DNA of 64,000 nucleotides from positions 1 to 64,000 of the forward strand of contig JOKI01000018.1 in NCBI GenBank assembly GCA_000722615.1. The letters are read 5' to 3'. Position 1 is the first letter of the stretch. Each line of letters begins with the position of its first letter. A program made the position numbers and the translations under genes. Below, piece by piece: positions 62,301-64,000 of this stretch. This DNA is from Pseudorhizobium pelagicum. Its GTDB lineage: Bacteria > Pseudomonadota > Alphaproteobacteria > Rhizobiales > Rhizobiaceae. Below the pieces are notes generated by a model. The model worked only from the letters and a program-made list of their open reading frames with translations. It had not been told where the DNA came from and did not search any database.

Positions 62301-62973
62301 ATATAGCCAGTTCTCGTTGAGCCCGCAGGAAGGAGACGCCGTGGCCAACAGCGATAGCTATCATCTGGGGGTGTATGGCGGGACCAATCACGGCCGCATG
62401 GCCGTGCGTTCAGGCCTGACGTTCAGCGCCCACGAAATCGACACCCATCGTTCTGTGGCATTTGCGGGCGTCTCCGACAACCTCACGGCGTCTTACAATG
62501 CCAACACGCTGCAGGCGTTTGGAGAGCTGGGCTATGCATTGCTTGCAGGCGATATCCAGCTTGAGCCTTTTATGAATCTTGCCCACGTGATGACCACAGT
62601 CGACAGTTTCAGCGAGACAGGCGGAGCTGCCAGAATATCGGCGTCCAGGTCAGTCACGCATACGACTTTCATGACTGTGGGGATGCGAGCCGAACACGAC
62701 GTGACGATGGAGACGCTGACGGTAAAACTCACGGGTTCCCTGGGGTGGCAACATGCCTGGGGTGACGTCACTCCAACCAACAGCCAAGCGTTCGACGGGT
62801 CCGGGAGCTTTGCCATTGCAGGCAACCCGGTGGCACGCGACAGCGCCCTCATCGAGGCGGGGCTGGAGCTGGAGCTGGCGCCCGACGTCATGCTTGGCGT
62901 TTCCTACACGGGCAAGGTGGCCTCGCGTGCACAGGAGCACGGCGCCCGCGCAACCTTGAATGTGAGGTTCTAG
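59311..62973 (+). CDS. Large Gly-rich autotransporter adhesin-like protein (type Va)
   Basis: A protein of 1,220 aa. An N-terminal signal sequence has a polar extension and a hydrophobic core (GLLLLSATLPLLAVPPLVIP) ending near LLAQQ. A passenger follows with very Gly-rich stretches (about 55-420, runs such as GGGGGGGGSG) and then autotransporter-associated repeats (FTGTTRLLSGTLLVG, GGMLAPGNSPGTLTIAG). The C-terminal 270 or so residues (from PAYWMSGFGARGVSD) are the beta-barrel domain (PF03797), ending in a terminal Phe (LNVRF). It should display the passenger at the cell surface. GGGTGGGG precedes the ATG at 59311; an upstream TTG is less likely. Confidence 0.88.
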   Translation: MDIFSEEPVLQSTGVSTVQSSQTKGLLLLSATLPLLAVPPLVIPTPLLAQQIAIGGGQGGGLVEGDLIDAGGRGGLAAGGGGSGTYGFDNGENRAGGRGGNAAATLGGVPVAGGTGADSPTNEGGSGGTEGNSGTPIADGGGGGGGAAGGLTVGARGGSGGNGNTTSASGSIILTDIAGGNGADGDASTSLGDGVSGGGGGGGGGSGLLLSAPAAVASISGADIIGGDGGSGTGLELKGSGGGGAAAMVLLNGGSVTVSSGPLGEVTSIAGGRGGDGLLGGGGGAGAFLYNGGMLSLEAGSIAGGGGGNGDGMSGAGGVGILSNLGEVRNDATITGGAGGSGRNFMQNTAGTGLVYHGDGGAGIKAWGGQIINGHSGLIAGGNGGGTDYNNTTALSGNGGAGVFFTDGQPAYLENHGTITGGTGGSWPSGQAQPGRGGAGIVGASSGGTHIVNDGAIFGALSGDGVTRANAVELFGSNNRFEVWAGADVLGDVSVATGGSDNAFVLGGASDGAFDLSRLGSTGQFSGFDTFGKTGISTWTVSGDAEPAMGWVIEEGTLQGSTTSIKGNVANAGTLIFDETVDGVFLGDLSGFNGAAGMVIKRGAGTLRLEGSSLLDWSVQDGELLVSAHSFSGDVELDGASTVLTFSDTSPGLYGGVISGNGILQFAASYPVLLTGDSSSFTGTTRLLSGTLLVGVGEPGASLGGNMEVLSGGVLVGSGTLGSGAGSRVTIGAGGMLAPGNSPGTLTIAGDLVLNPGSRFEVEVIPGTTIGDLVKVTGAATINGGTVAHVGANGAYDPSATYTILSAENGISGRFDGVTSDLAFLQPLLSYDNNAISLTLLRNDTGFATVAETANQAATAGAIEQLPATSELHRAMLQLNAVTAREALDQLSGEIHASVASTLIGNGQHLQQAANSRLRSGFTGTETVTIPVLGYVGEPYLAPISEDAAPAYWMSGFGARGVSDSDGNAAAKSHSDGGVLLGIEGQRDSSRMGILVGYSQFSLSPQEGDAVANSDSYHLGVYGGTNHGRMAVRSGLTFSAHEIDTHRSVAFAGVSDNLTASYNANTLQAFGELGYALLAGDIQLEPFMNLAHVMTTVDSFSETGGAARISASRSVTHTTFMTVGMRAEHDVTMETLTVKLTGSLGWQHAWGDVTPTNSQAFDGSGSFAIAGNPVARDSALIEAGLELELAPDVMLGVSYTGKVASRAQEHGARATLNVRF

Positions 62974-63135
62974 GATGTGCGTCAGGAGCGCCGGCACCGC
63001 AGATAGGATGCGCAGCGGACTATCGGCCGATCGTGGCCGCGATAACTCCAGATTGGCCTCGCTCTGGCATTTCCCAGATCAAGCCGGAGGAACGGGCACA
63101 CATGCCGGGCACCTCCCTCGCGGCTTGGGCCGGGA

Positions 63136-63999
63136 TCAGAAATCGCCTGCGCTTCGGTCGGTTCGTATCCAGTGGGTGTGTGAACTGGAGTAAAAGGATG
63201 GGAAAAGAGCCAGTCGCTTCAAAAACCAGAATGGCAGGGAAGACAATAGGGACAAAGGCAATAGCTTTTTCCCGTGCCGCCACCAGGCTATGGCAATAGC
63301 GGATATGAAGGCCAACAAGGAAAGAGCCGCGGCGAAAAGCAGCCATATGCTCCCGCCAGCGACGACCAGTGCGGCTGCTGCCACAAGCTGTAGGCAAAGC
63401 AGGGCAGCCAGGAGCGTGAGGGGCGGGATCAAGGCGTCGAGGAGCAGCAGGACCAATGCTGGTCGCCGATAGGAAGCGGACGAGAAAAGCCAAGAGGCGC
63501 ACGAGCGAACCAGTGCGATGCGACCTTTTTCCCAACGCTGCCGCTGCGATGCCTGCCCCTGGCTTGAAAGAGGAAAGCAGCTGGTAATGAGGGCGGCGTG
63601 ACAATAGGAGACGCTCGATCCCGATTGCGCCAGATCGAGCCCAAGCTTCATGTCCTCGACCAGATGCCCGTGCGAAAGGTCCGCGCTGGCGATTGCAGGC
63701 CATGGAAAAGCCATTCCGGAGCCCGTCAGCTGGCAGGGCAAGCCCAGCGACCTCAAACCTTGCGGCCGGATGCTGTTCTTGATCAGGAAGGCGAATGCCG
63801 CAATCGCGAATCTATCTGATGCTTGCTCAGGCGCAAGCATCAGATAGCGGGCCTGGATCGGCCGCTGTTCCTGCTCGACGGCCTCTGCCAGATAGGCGAT
63901 GGCCCCAGGGGCAACGCTGCAGTCGGCATCGATCACAATGAGCGTCCGCGGAGGTGCTGCTGCCAGATGGGCGATTCCGGCGGCCAGGGCATAACCCTT
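63136..63999 (-). CDS. GT2 membrane glycosyltransferase, 5' end outside the window
   Basis: The C-terminal 287 aa of a GT2 enzyme; the frame is open to the window edge and begins KGYALAAGIAHL. It contains the DxD-type motif TLIVIDADCSVAPG, LTGSGMAFPWPAI, a VEDMKLGLDLAQSG acidic motif and QRQRWEKGRIALV (the QxxRW motif of processive GT2 enzymes). Two to four C-terminal membrane helices follow (LLLLDALIPPLTLLAALLCL onward). It resembles cellulose or hyaluronan-synthase-like transferases, but the product cannot be named. It converges with the autotransporter gene. Confidence 0.85.
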   Translation of the reverse strand, partial: KGYALAAGIAHLAAAPPRTLIVIDADCSVAPGAIAYLAEAVEQEQRPIQARYLMLAPEQASDRFAIAAFAFLIKNSIRPQGLRSLGLPCQLTGSGMAFPWPAIASADLSHGHLVEDMKLGLDLAQSGSSVSYCHAALITSCFPLSSQGQASQRQRWEKGRIALVRSCASWLFSSASYRRPALVLLLLDALIPPLTLLAALLCLQLVAAAALVVAGGSIWLLFAAALSLLAFISAIAIAWWRHGKKLLPLSLLSSLPFWFLKRLALFPSFYSSSHTHWIRTDRSAGDF

Positions 64000-64000
64000 G

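Noticed and set aside
1..64000. CRISPR arrays, tRNA and rRNA genes, intact insertion sequences, prophage genes, exosortase
   Set aside because: None were recognised on either strand; the only mobile-element trace is the IS66 fragment.

Overview
The window is high-GC alphaproteobacterial DNA, most likely from a Rhizobiaceae-type bacterium. The main evidence is a succinoglycan (exo) cluster whose gene order and strand pattern match the Sinorhizobium meliloti cluster as I recall it, read here in reverse: exoQ-F-Y / exoX / exoU / exoV-W / exoT / exoH-K-L-A-M-O-N-P. No tRNA, rRNA, CRISPR array or intact insertion sequence was seen.

Layout. (1) 1-1274: a small operon of an ArsR-type repressor, an SRPBCC protein and a small membrane protein. 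(2) 1276-2595: mobile-element debris, including an IS66 transposase fragment, where exoZ and exoB would be expected. (3) 2596-21467: the succinoglycan locus, with initiating transferase (exoY), sugar-adding transferases (exoA, L, M, O, U, W), pyruvyl (exoV) and succinyl (exoH) decoration, flippase (exoT), polymerase (exoQ), export (exoF, exoP), UDP-glucose supply (exoN), a secreted glycanase (exoK) and the small regulator exoX. exoI is missing between exoT and exoH. (4) 21725-27386: a methyltransferase, a second Wzy-like polymerase, an exported SGNH-like protein and a GT-C glycosyltransferase. (5) 27784-33382: an unusual cassette of a BTAD/TPR regulator, a soluble PAP2-fold protein with an Asn-Lys repeat, a subtilisin-like protease and three small exported-type peptides that share a motif. 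(6) 34114-56155: a second polysaccharide locus with DUF982, GT87, GtrB and GtrA proteins, a Tat-exported glycosidase-like protein, several GT2/GT4/GT61 transferases, a separate PCP and a kinase-like protein lacking the Walker A lysine, a second OPX exporter, a second SGNH-like protein, an acetyltransferase, a module of AMP-ligase, acyl carrier protein and PLP decarboxylase, and a WcaJ-type initiating transferase. (7) 56432-64000: a GMC oxidoreductase, an AraC regulator, a large Gly-rich autotransporter and a truncated GT2 gene at the window edge.

How it fits together. The exo locus is a Wzx/Wzy pathway. ExoY loads galactose on undecaprenyl phosphate, the GT series builds the repeat unit, ExoV and ExoH decorate it, ExoT flips it, ExoQ polymerises it and ExoP/ExoF export it, with ExoX restraining ExoY. 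The second locus has its own initiator (54716-56155), polymerase (22697-24271), PCP (44442-45878) and OPX (45875-47146), but no second flippase is visible. Its most distinctive part is the ligase-ACP-decarboxylase module, which resembles genes usually linked with exosortase-type EPS loci, although no exosortase is present here.
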